Shown here: positions 27,001 to 33,416 of the stretch, piece after piece | Layout: each line of letters begins with the position of its first letter | How positions within the stretch are numbered: position 1 is the stretch's first letter | Assembly: GCF_000314895.2 (NCBI RefSeq) | Contig: NZ_CM001773.1 | Location: forward strand, 1,796,513 to 1,832,845 | DNA length: 36,333 nt | DNA from: Providencia sneebia DSM 19967 | GTDB taxonomy: Bacteria; Pseudomonadota; Gammaproteobacteria; Enterobacterales; Enterobacteriaceae | Direction of reading: 5' to 3' | Translations under genes and position numbers: made by a program | Notes under the pieces: generated by a model | Database searches by the model: none | Told to the model about the DNA's origin: nothing | What the model saw: the letters and a program-made list of their open reading frames with translations, nothing else

Positions 27001-28034
27001 CGCTCATATTGTGCTCGGTTATAGCGAGGGTGTAGAGCTGATAACTTGATAGAAATACCAGGGCCTTCATAAATGCCTCTGCCATTTGACGCTTTACCAA
27101 TAGCATGAATGGCTTGCTGATAAGAGACCATGTAATCTTGGGCATCTTTTTCAGTTAAAGCAGCTTCACCTAGCATGTCATAAGAATAGCGGAAGCCTTT
27201 ATCTTCAAGTTTGCGGGCATTGGCTAAGGCTTGGGCAATAGTTTCGCCTGTGACGAATTGTTCTCCCATCAAACGCATGGCCATATCAACGCCTTTACGC
27301 ACAAGTGGTTCACCACTTTTGCTGAGGATGCGATTTAGAGAAGAGGAGAGTTTGGCTTCATTGTGGGTCGAAACTAACTTGCCTGTGAAGAGTAAACCCC
27401 ATGTCGCGGCATTGACAAACATTGAGCTACTTTGTCCTAAATGGGATTGCCAGTTTCCTGTGCTTATTTTATCGCGAATTAAAGCATCACGCGTTGCTTT
27501 ATCTGGGATGCGCAATAATGCTTCAGCAAGGCACATTAATGCGACACCTTCTTGCGAGGAAAGTGAAAATTCTTGTAATAGACCTTGTACTAATCCTGAG
27601 CGGCCAATACCATTTTTTTGGTTACGTAGTTTTTCTGCAATTGAATAGGCTAATTTATGCGCGGCATCAGCTTGTTCCGTAGGAAGTTGGGCTTGTTGCA
27701 ATAGCATTGGGATAGCTTGAGTTTCTGGAATGCGATAAGCAGAGGTAATTGCAGAACGTTTAACTGATTGAGGTAAAATATGTTCAGCGAAATCTAAAAA
27801 CGGTTGATAATTTGATTCTGCGGGTGATTCTTCTTCAGAGATTTGTTGATCTTTATTTTCTTGTCCTACAGAAATTTCAGGCATAATTTGGTTATTATCA
27901 AGCTGTTCAAGATAATTGAAAATGGCTTGTTTGATTAGCCAATGTGGCGTTCGGTCGAGGCGCTGAGCCGCAGCTTTAATACGCTCACGAGTACCTTCAT
28001 CAAGTCTTACACCCATGGTAGTTGTACTACTCAT
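24054..28034 (-). CDS. putA: Bifunctional proline dehydrogenase / P5C dehydrogenase and put repressor PutA
   Basis: Trifunctional protein of 1326 residues (E. coli 1320) that oxidises proline to glutamate at the membrane and represses put genes when proline is absent. The first 47 residues are the ribbon-helix-helix DNA-binding domain (TTTMGVRLDEGTRERIKAAA). The FAD proline dehydrogenase barrel is at about 250-590 (GISIKLSALHPRY, VRLVKGAYWDSE, FATHNAHT). The aldehyde dehydrogenase domain spans about 650-1120, with ETGGLNAMIVD and the catalytic Cys in SAGQRCSALR. A C-terminal domain follows. It is divergent from putP across 729 bp containing GTTGCA motifs. Confidence 0.97.
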   Translation of the reverse strand: MSSTTTMGVRLDEGTRERIKAAAQRLDRTPHWLIKQAIFNYLEQLDNNQIMPEISVGQENKDQQISEEESPAESNYQPFLDFAEHILPQSVKRSAITSAYRIPETQAIPMLLQQAQLPTEQADAAHKLAYSIAEKLRNQKNGIGRSGLVQGLLQEFSLSSQEGVALMCLAEALLRIPDKATRDALIRDKISTGNWQSHLGQSSSMFVNAATWGLLFTGKLVSTHNEAKLSSSLNRILSKSGEPLVRKGVDMAMRLMGEQFVTGETIAQALANARKLEDKGFRYSYDMLGEAALTEKDAQDYMVSYQQAIHAIGKASNGRGIYEGPGISIKLSALHPRYNRAQYERVMEELYPRLLSLVLQAHQYDIGINIDAEEADRLEISLDLLEKLCFEPQLAGWNGIGFVIQAYQKRCPFVIDSIIDLAERSKRRLMIRLVKGAYWDSEIKRAQIDGLEGYPVYTRKVYTDVSYLACARKLLSVPNLIYPQFATHNAHTLSAIYQIAGKNYYPGQYEFQCLHGMGEPLYEQVVGKVADGKLNRPCRIYAPVGTHETLLAYLVRRLLENGANTSFVNRIADATIPLDELVADPVKDVLELSKTEGQIGLPHPKIPLPRDLYGKQRVNSMGLDLSNEHRLASLSSALLTAAMQDKLAEPLLGGTPPAIEQQPETPVKNPACHSDIVGHVREATLEEADHALDIANDAGAIWFATPPSERAAILLRAADIMEQQLQPLLDVLVREAGKTYANAIAEVREAVDFLNYYATQVRDDFDNNTHRPLGPIVCISPWNFPLAIFSGQIAAALAAGNTVLAKPAEQTPLIGAIAVSILHQAGIPREVLQFLPGKGETIGAKLVGDNRVRGVMFTGSTEVAGLLQRNIAGRLDAQGRPTPLIAETGGLNAMIVDSSALTEQVVTDVVASAFDSAGQRCSALRILCVQDDVADRTIRMLKGAMEECRMGNPEHLSTDIGPVIDQEAQENIEQHIQQMRSKGKSVFQAAFDNADDRNEQIAGTYVKPTLIELDHVGELKKEIFGPVLHVVRFKREDLPTLVDQINTAGYGLTLGVHTRIDETINQVVSKAKVGNLYVNRNMVGAVVGVQPFGGEGLSGTGPKAGGPLYLYRLLSERPDDAVCHTLERQDKELPLDASARPALLEPFDVLTKWFEKQEQPIASNLLDKFALHAQAGTSRLLPGPTGERNSYTLSPRGTILCLSDNEQDCLVQLAGVLASGCQALWVEDELHQKLYTALPDKVRKNIIMTKDWQNDKTNIEAVIYHGDSDQLKIVCEAVAQRKGPIISVQGFARGETNILLERLVHERSLSVNTAAAGGNASLMTIG

Positions 28035-28763
28035 CCCATTTCCTCTAATAAATAGTTAGCGATAATATTCGGTATATCAAGTTGTGTATTACTGAGGTAT
28101 TTTTGAACGGATTAAACTTATCTCTTATATACAACTTGTATTAATCTGTGTGTAGAAACAAAAATGTTACACATCAATATCACGATGTTGCAACTTTGTG
28201 CAACACAAGCATATCGTCTTTTAAGGAAAGTGTGAAACATATCTTATTTTATGAGCTATTAATTCAGTCAATAAAATAATAAATAAAAAATATCCTTAAT
28301 ATTCATTTTGTTATTTATGTGTTTTCATATTGTAAATATAATTGAACAATTAATTTTCTACACTATTAATTTAACATTTGTGATATATCTATCGGTATTA
28401 GAATAAAATTGCGTTAATTTCTTGTTAAATCCCGCTAGTTTTGTATAGCATGTAATCGTAGTCGCTTTTCAGAAAGTGCAACACTGAGTAAACACAACAC
28501 ACAATAAAATAAATGATTAAAATTGGCGTGAATGCAATTTTGTGTAACAAACTAATTTTGCAAAATGCTAAAAAAATTGAAGATTAAATCAAAAAACTAT
28601 TTTATAAATATAACTTTACCCAAAGCATATCGAGTTCAATTAGGTCGATTAATAAAATGATTCCTCAAGTACATAAGTACCTAGATATCTATTGCTTGAA
28701 TAACTGAATATCAATCTACGTAATAAAACTTGAAATATTGGGTTCACTCTATGGAGAAGACGG
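28035..28763. promoter_or_regulatory. putA-putP divergent control region with PutA-binding motifs
   Basis: This 729-bp AT-rich region holds both promoters. PutA binds GTTGCA in E. coli. Copies are seen at 28187-28192 (forward), 28199-28204 (reverse, facing the first) and 28477-28482 (reverse). Near-matches occur as GTTACA at 28166 and TGTAAC at 28543. The first two form an inverted pair with centres 12 bp apart. This fits autorepression of putA and control of putP. The region from 28250 to 28440 holds nothing else I can support. Confidence 0.6.
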
Positions 28764-30248
28764 ATGACAGTAAGCAACCCAATGCTCATTATGTTCATCG
28801 TATATATTGCAGGTATGTTACTTATTGGCTATTTAGCCTATCGTTCAACAAAAAACTTTGATGATTATATTTTAGGGGGGCGAAGTTTAGGTAGTGTCGT
28901 CACTGCATTATCGGCAGGTGCTTCTGATATGAGTGGCTGGCTATTAATGGGGTTGCCTGGCGCAATTTTCTTAGCGGGAATATCAGAAAGCTGGATTGCT
29001 ATCGGATTGACAATAGGTGCTTATCTTAACTGGTTATTTGTTGCTGGCCGCTTACGGGTTCAAACTGAAAAAAATGATAACGCATTAACGTTGCCAGATT
29101 ATTTCACAAATCGTTTTGAAGATAATAGTAAATTACTACGTATTATTTCTGCTGTTGTTATTTTAGTTTTCTTTACTATTTATTGTGCTTCGGGTGTGGT
29201 CGCTGGCGGATTATTATTTGAAAGTACTTTTAATATTAGCTATGAAAAAGCCATGTGGTTAGGTGCATTAGCAACTATTGCTTATACTTTTCTTGGTGGT
29301 TTTCTCGCTGTAAGTTGGACGGATACTGTCCAAGCTTCATTAATGATCTTTGCCCTTATTTTAACACCAATTGTTGTTATTCTTTCTTTAGGTGGTTTAG
29401 ACACCTCAATCGAAATTATTAAAGCCAAAAACCCAGAATACCTAGATTTATTTAAAGGACTAAACTTTGTGGCGATTATTTCGTTATTAGGTTGGGGATT
29501 GGGTTATTTCGGGCAACCTCATATTCTTGCGCGTTTCATGGCTGCTGATTCACATAGAACTATTCGTTCTGCACGCCGTATTAGTATGACATGGATGATT
29601 TTATGTTTAGGTGGAACGACAGCGGTAGGTTTCTTTGGTATTGCCTATTTTCAAATGAACCCGGAATTATCTGCATCAGTTATGGGGAATAATGAGCGGA
29701 TTTTTATGGAATTAGCGGGGCTATTATTTAATCCATGGATTGCAGGTATTTTATTATCCGCTATTTTAGCTGCCGTAATGAGTACATTAAGTTGCCAATT
29801 ATTAGTGTGCGCGAGTGCATTAACAGAAGATTTATATAAGCCATTTATCCGTAAAAAAGCGAGCCAAAAAGAACTGGTGTGGGTTGGCCGATTTATGGTT
29901 CTATTAGTTGCAGCGATTGCTATTTATATTGCTCGAGATCCAAACAGTAAAGTTTTATCTTTAGTCAGTAATGCATGGGCAGGATTTGGAGCCGCATTTG
30001 GCCCGGTTGTCTTATTATCTGTCATGTGGAAACGTATGACTCGTACAGGCGCATTAGCGGGTATGCTTGTTGGTGCAATTACTGTTTTAGTTTGGATGAA
30101 ATTCAAATGGTTTGGTTTATATGAGATTATTCCAGGCTTTATTTTCGCATCACTGGCAATTTATATTGTCAGCTTAATAACGAAAGCGCCTAGCGCACAA
30201 GCACAAGCGCGATTTGCAGAAGCAGAAGCGGAATATAAAACCAAATAG
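28764..30248 (+). CDS. putP: Sodium/proline symporter PutP
   Basis: Sodium-coupled proline importer of the SSS family, 494 residues (E. coli 502), with about 13 membrane helices. Family signs: YILGGRSLGSVVTALSAGASDMSGWL in the first helices, where Asp and Ser residues bind sodium; VSWTDTVQASLM; and GWGLGYFGQPHILARFMA. The C-terminus is charged (AEAEAEYKTK). The GGAGAAGACGG before the ATG serves as ribosome binding site. It is divergent from putA, and a terminator shared with cycA follows. Confidence 0.96.
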   Translation: MTVSNPMLIMFIVYIAGMLLIGYLAYRSTKNFDDYILGGRSLGSVVTALSAGASDMSGWLLMGLPGAIFLAGISESWIAIGLTIGAYLNWLFVAGRLRVQTEKNDNALTLPDYFTNRFEDNSKLLRIISAVVILVFFTIYCASGVVAGGLLFESTFNISYEKAMWLGALATIAYTFLGGFLAVSWTDTVQASLMIFALILTPIVVILSLGGLDTSIEIIKAKNPEYLDLFKGLNFVAIISLLGWGLGYFGQPHILARFMAADSHRTIRSARRISMTWMILCLGGTTAVGFFGIAYFQMNPELSASVMGNNERIFMELAGLLFNPWIAGILLSAILAAVMSTLSCQLLVCASALTEDLYKPFIRKKASQKELVWVGRFMVLLVAAIAIYIARDPNSKVLSLVSNAWAGFGAAFGPVVLLSVMWKRMTRTGALAGMLVGAITVLVWMKFKWFGLYEIIPGFIFASLAIYIVSLITKAPSAQAQARFAEAEAEYKTK

Positions 30249-30271
30249 CGTGATTTAATTGAAAAACTAAA

Positions 30272-30306
30272 AATAAGAAAGCCGAATTATCGGCTTTTCT
30301 TATTTT
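30272..30306. terminator. Bidirectional terminator between putP and cycA
   Basis: AATAAGAAAGCCGA pairs with TCGGCTTTTCTTATT (one bulged T) around an ATTA loop, with T and A runs on both sides. Confidence 0.85.
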
Positions 30307-30321
30307 TGCTATTTAATTCTA

Positions 30322-31734
30322 TTATTTAGCAGCTAGATTATGTTTGCGTTTTTTAACACATAGATAGCCGATAAATAAAATAATAAACCAGACTGGCGTG
30401 GCGATTAGCGCTTGTCTTGTATCATGTTGAAATGCTAACAACACGACCATAAACGCAAAGAAAATAAGGCAAATCCACGACATAATAATACCCGCAGGCA
30501 TTTTATAATGAGAGGCTTCATGGAGATGTGGACGGTGTTTTCTAAATTTCAAATAGCTAATTAAAATCATACTCCAAATGAACATAAATAAGATTGCTGA
30601 TACTGTCGTAACAAGGGTAAAAGCATGCATGATATTTGGGATAAAATAGATCAGTACAATACCGAAGCTAAGGCAAATACAGGTAAAAATAAGCCCAGTT
30701 GCAGGTACCGCTTTCTTAGAAAGTCGACTAAATTGTTTTGGTGCTTCCCCTTCTTTTGATAGCCCAAATAACATTCTGCTGGTAGAGAATACGCCACTAT
30801 TTGCAGATGATGCAGCTGAGGTTAGAACGACAAAGTTCACAATACTCGCAGCAGCAGGTAAGCTTATCAGAACAAACATTTCTACAAATGGGCTTTTATC
30901 GGCCAAAATGGTTCGCCATGGCGTGACAGCCATAATGACAATAAGTGATAAGACATAAAATGCAATGATCCTAAATGGGATTGCATTAATTGCTTTTGGT
31001 AATGATTTTTTAGGATCACGGGTTTCGGCAGCAGCGGTTCCTACAAGCTCGATTCCCACAAAGGCAAATATAGCAATTTGGAAGCCAGCAAAAAAGCCGC
31101 TTAATCCCATAGGAAACATTCCGCCATCATTCCAGAGGTTATTTAATGATGCAGTATGACCCGATGGAGATTGGAAATGGATGATAATTAAAGTACTTCC
31201 AACCGCAATTAACGCAATGATGGCAATAATCTTGATCATAGCAAACCAGAACTCAAGTTCACCAAATAACCTTACAGAGACTAAGTTTAAGGTCAGTAAA
31301 GTTACTACACAGATAAAAGACGTTACCCATTCAGGGAAGTTGGGTAGCCAAAAGCTGACATAAGAAGTAATGGCGACAATATCGGCAATACCTGTTATTA
31401 CCCAACAAAACCAATATGTCCAGCCTACAAAAAAGCCAGCCCAAGGCCCAATCAAATCAGCAGAGAAATCACTAAAAGATTTATAGTTTAAATTGGAAAG
31501 TAATAGCTCCCCCATTGCTCGCATAACAAAAAACAGCATAAATCCGATTATCATGTAAACAAAGATAATAGAAGGACCAGCAAGAGAGATAGTTTTTCCT
31601 GAGCCCATAAAAAGCCCAGTACCGATAGCACCACCAATAGCAATAAGTTGAATATGCCGGTTGGTCAAACTACGTTTTAGCTGATTGCCATCAGCAGAAG
31701 AACGTGTAGAGTTAAAGGATTGATTTTCTTCCAT
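30322..31734 (-). CDS. cycA: D-serine/D-alanine/glycine:H+ symporter CycA
   Basis: Amino acid permease of the APC superfamily importing D-serine, D-alanine and glycine. The first membrane block NRHIQLIAIGGAIGTGLFMG and the segments LAGPSIIFVYMIIGFMLFFV and SAASSANSGVFSTSRMLFGL are nearly the same as in E. coli CycA. About 12 helices. The start used is the ATG at 31734 (MEENQSF), giving 470 residues, equal to E. coli; the frame is open to a GTG at 31770 but that has no ribosome binding site, whereas GGAT lies upstream of the ATG. Convergent with putP. Confidence 0.94.
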   Translation of the reverse strand: MEENQSFNSTRSSADGNQLKRSLTNRHIQLIAIGGAIGTGLFMGSGKTISLAGPSIIFVYMIIGFMLFFVMRAMGELLLSNLNYKSFSDFSADLIGPWAGFFVGWTYWFCWVITGIADIVAITSYVSFWLPNFPEWVTSFICVVTLLTLNLVSVRLFGELEFWFAMIKIIAIIALIAVGSTLIIIHFQSPSGHTASLNNLWNDGGMFPMGLSGFFAGFQIAIFAFVGIELVGTAAAETRDPKKSLPKAINAIPFRIIAFYVLSLIVIMAVTPWRTILADKSPFVEMFVLISLPAAASIVNFVVLTSAASSANSGVFSTSRMLFGLSKEGEAPKQFSRLSKKAVPATGLIFTCICLSFGIVLIYFIPNIMHAFTLVTTVSAILFMFIWSMILISYLKFRKHRPHLHEASHYKMPAGIIMSWICLIFFAFMVVLLAFQHDTRQALIATPVWFIILFIGYLCVKKRKHNLAAK

Positions 31735-31947
31735 ATGTTTTCTATCCAAGGAGGTTGTTGGTGCGGCCACAGTATATTTTTAATTGTGTGGCTGTGTTTG
31801 CATGAAATATTGTGACATAAATCTCAATTATAGTAAGGAAAACTTACCGCATTGTAAGTAGAGTGGCGATAACTTAATCCGATATTAACCATAAATTAAC
31901 ATTAATAACTAAAAATTAATTAACTCATTAAAAATAGCAGAATAATA

Positions 31948-31976
31948 TTGACTGTGCCAAATTCGAGGAGTTAAAT
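31948..31976 (+). promoter_or_regulatory. Promoter of the tRNA-Lys-like gene
   Basis: TTGACT (31948-31953), a 17-bp spacer and TTAAAT (31971-31976), followed by the GC-containing discriminator GTACGCCG, stand just upstream of the tRNA 5' end. Confidence 0.55.
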
Positions 31977-31986
31977 GTACGCCGTT

Positions 31987-32062
31987 GGGTTGTTAGCTCA
32001 GTTGGTAGAGCAGTTGACTCTTAATCGATTGGTCGCTGGTTCAAGTCCAGCAGGGGCCACCA
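31987..32062 (+). tRNA. tRNA-Lys(CTT)-like gene with Ile2-like 3' half; likely prophage attachment site
   Basis: 76 nt with encoded CCA; the anticodon loop CTCTTAA gives CTT (Lys). The 5' half (GGGTTGTTAGCTC, GTTGACT) is of tRNA-Lys type, but the 3' half (GGTCGCTGGTTCAAGTCCAG, then AGGGGCC) is that of tRNA-Ile2 as I remember it from E. coli. The acceptor stem therefore pairs badly: G3-G70 and G6-G67 are mismatches, U4-G69 and U5-G68 wobbles. D, anticodon and T stems are intact. It stands at the border of the phage-like region, so the 3' half was probably delivered by an integrating element. It may not give a functional tRNA. Confidence 0.75.
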
Positions 32063-32090
32063 AATTTTAGCTGTTAAATCAGCGCATTAA

Positions 32091-32117
32091 GCCACTTCTT
32101 AGCAAGTGGCTTTTTTG
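32091..32117 (+). terminator. Terminator after the tRNA-like gene
   Basis: GCCACTT and AAGTGGC (32091-32110) form a 7-bp stem with a CTTAGC loop, followed by six Ts. Confidence 0.8.
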
Positions 32118-32128
32118 TATCTAAAGTT

Positions 32129-32150
32129 AAGTGTCTCAAAAGTGTCTCAA
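32129..32150. repeat. Tandem 11-bp repeats beside the tRNA, candidate integrase arm sites
   Basis: AAGTGTCTCAA occurs twice back to back, 67 bp after the tRNA CCA. Short direct repeats at this position inside integrated elements are commonly arm-type binding sites of tyrosine integrases. No integrase lies in the window. Confidence 0.4.
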
Positions 32151-32184
32151 TGATTTTTTATAGTAAATCTTCTAAGAGGGGTAT

Positions 32185-32373
32185 ATGGAACAAAATCTAT
32201 TGTTTAAAGTAGGTGAGATTAAAACATTTCGTTCTTCGTTCGTGTCTGAAACAGAAAATAAAATTAACGAATTATTATTAACGAAAGAATGGGTTTTAAT
32301 TAGCTGTGTTGGCGGAACTGATAGAGATGGTTATCCTATACATGAATGGTGTCTAGGAAAAATATCTGATTGA
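32185..32373 (+). CDS. Small hypothetical protein of the prophage border
   Basis: A 62-residue soluble protein with GAGGGG 9 bases before the ATG, a good ribosome binding site. The pattern NKINELLLTKEWVLISCVGG followed by a short loop and HEWCLGK resembles small DUF1737-like proteins, in which a helix precedes a two-stranded sheet, but I cannot assign a family firmly. It is the first gene inside the presumed attachment site and reads opposite to the tail module. Confidence 0.55.
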   Translation: MEQNLLFKVGEIKTFRSSFVSETENKINELLLTKEWVLISCVGGTDRDGYPIHEWCLGKISD

Positions 32374-32829
32374 TTTCAGTTTTTCATTTCTTCTAAAGCC
32401 GCATGGTTGCTGGCTTTCTTAAATTACGCGGTTGATATCGCGATCCAATGAAAGCCACGTAAAATAGAAATTTCTTTTATATTTCATTGTGTTATATTTT
32501 TTGCGCGATCCATCCCGTGATCTAAAAACTGAAATCTACTGAAAATCTTTTCACGCATTTCAGTTTGAGATTTTCGGCAACTCCCTAGTATTGGCGCGGC
32601 TTGGCGATATGTTTTGTAGAATTTTAAAACTGAAATAATTTTTAGATCCAAATTGTGCAGGCGGGTGCGGTGTAGTGCGTTTTACGTGGTGAAAACTTTT
32701 ATTTTGTGGGCGCAGTGATTCGCCAGCGCTATGCTGTGGACATGATCCATTTCAATGATTAGGTTCTGTTAGATAATGATTGGTGTGCGCAGTGGGGCGT
32801 GTGGGCGGTTTGCTGAGGTGGATATATTA
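32374..32829. repeat. Non-coding region with four alternating copies of ATTTCAGTTT
   Basis: No supportable gene. ATTTCAGTTT occurs at 32373-32382 and 32557-32566, and its reverse complement AAACTGAAAT at 32526-32535 and 32627-32636, so orientations alternate and each neighbouring pair can fold into a stem. Other symmetric pieces are ATCGCGAT (around 32440) and GGCTTTC/GAAAGCC (around 32412 and 32450). The part from 32650 to 32820 is G-rich and unlike the rest of the window. It could be a phage control region or a structured RNA. Confidence 0.4.
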
Positions 32830-32858
32830 AAGGCTACTGATGGTCAGTCAGTAGCCTT
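32830..32858 (-). terminator. Terminator after the small toxin-like gene
   Basis: AAGGCTACTGA and TCAGTAGCCTT form a perfect 11-bp stem around a 7-nt loop, 17 bases beyond the stop of the toxin-like gene. A short T stretch follows on the minus strand. Confidence 0.75.
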
Positions 32859-32874
32859 AGTTACGTCTTCGTTA

Positions 32875-32955
32875 TTACAAGAATGAACGAATCAATTTTA
32901 GTACAGCTGTAACAGCTTCTAAAACGATGATCAGAGTATCAAATACTTCTTTCAT
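32875..32955 (-). CDS. DinQ/TisB-like small hydrophobic peptide, candidate type I toxin
   Basis: An ATG at 32955 opens 26 codons ending in TAA. The peptide begins MKEVFDTLIIVLEAV and ends LKLIRSFL: a single amphipathic membrane helix with acidic residues near the N-terminus and Lys/Arg near the C-terminus. The layout and the block LIIVLEA...LKLIRSFL resemble E. coli DinQ (IIVLGAL...LELIRFLL as remembered), a membrane-depolarising type I toxin. A strong ribosome binding site (AAGGAG, 7 bases before ATG) lies in a 9-bp hairpin with the sequence just upstream, so translation of the full-length mRNA should be blocked. A terminator follows and a predicted antisense-type RNA lies upstream. The gene is in the cargo position of the prophage. 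Confidence 0.7.
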   Translation of the reverse strand: MKEVFDTLIIVLEAVTAVLKLIRSFL

Positions 32956-32961
32956 CCGCTT

Positions 32962-32981
32962 ACTCCTTAAAATTAAGGAGT
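32962..32981 (-). promoter_or_regulatory. Hairpin sequestering the toxin Shine-Dalgarno
   Basis: ACTCCTTAA and TTAAGGAGT (minus strand) form a perfect 9-bp stem around two bases, burying the AAGGAG of the toxin-like gene. The same arrangement, a blocked ribosome site, is typical of type I toxin mRNAs such as tisB and zorO. Confidence 0.7.
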
Positions 32982-33035
32982 GCGATTAACCTAGCATCAC
33001 CCATACACTGCCTGTCAGACTAGGCCTCATCTAGT

Positions 33036-33056
33036 GTTAGTTGAAGAGTGTCGCAC
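33036..33056 (-). promoter_or_regulatory. sRNA-pairing site in the toxin mRNA leader
   Basis: On the toxin strand this 21-nt segment (core ACACTCTTCAACTAAC) is complementary to the predicted 5' end of the sRNA at 33364-33384: 19 Watson-Crick pairs plus two G-U wobbles, with no gap. It is about 80-100 nt upstream of the toxin start codon. Confidence 0.65.
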
Positions 33057-33269
33057 AACTTGGCTAGGGTATTAAGTCGGCACCACCCGTCACATAATCA
33101 GGACTTTCACTTTCCGTATAAATACGAAATGTAGAATTCCGTTTCCACTAATCAAAAAGAATACTTTTTGATGTGCATAAAGACCATGCTAACGACACTC
33201 ATCTAACAATTCACAATTATAGGGAGAATTTGAAATGGATCAATCGATTAAATTTGATAATGTTAAAAA
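33057..33269. other. Non-coding leader/promoter region of the toxin-like gene with a palindrome
   Basis: A likely leftward promoter for the toxin mRNA is TTGATT (33155-33150) with TACATT (33133-33128), 16 bp apart. Over it lies an inverted repeat, ATCAAAAAG-AATA-CTTTTTGAT (33151-33172), that could be an operator. No LexA box is visible. A plus-strand micro-ORF of 17 codons (33235-33288) with AGGGAG before it is possible but unsupported. Confidence 0.4.
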
Positions 33270-33386
33270 CAAAAAACCCAACTGGTGAGGTTGAGTTTCT
33301 TTATTTTTCAAGCGAATACTTAATGTATTTCACCCTTAGCGGTATAAGGGGGCGCTTAATATAGCGCAACACTCTTCAACTAACGA
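33270..33386 (-). ncRNA. Predicted small RNA antitoxin
   Basis: A predicted leftward RNA of about 115 nt. Upstream are TTGAGA (33420-33415) and TAAACT (33397-33392), 17 bp apart, placing the start near 33385. The 5' end (33384-33364) pairs with the toxin mRNA leader over 21 positions. The 3' end is a terminator: ACTCAAC (33296-33290) pairs with GTTGGGT (33282-33276), followed by a six-base U tract. Size, a free 5' pairing region and a position upstream of the toxin match IstR-1, OhsC and OrzO, which silence small hydrophobic toxins in E. coli. The transcript itself is inferred. Confidence 0.55.
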
Positions 33387-33416
33387 TAAAGAGTTTAATA
33401 CTTTTGTTATTAAATC

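Noticed and set aside
32875..33060. LexA (SOS) box for the toxin-like gene
   Set aside because: No CTGT-N8-ACAG with acceptable spacing was found in the leader or promoter region; ACAGCTGT inside the gene is too short.
33173..33364. 63-codon plus-strand frame across the sRNA region
   Set aside because: It starts with GTG without a ribosome site and overlaps the palindrome and the sRNA terminator. A fragment (GEVEFLYFSSEYLMYF) looks protein-like, so a decayed gene cannot be fully excluded.
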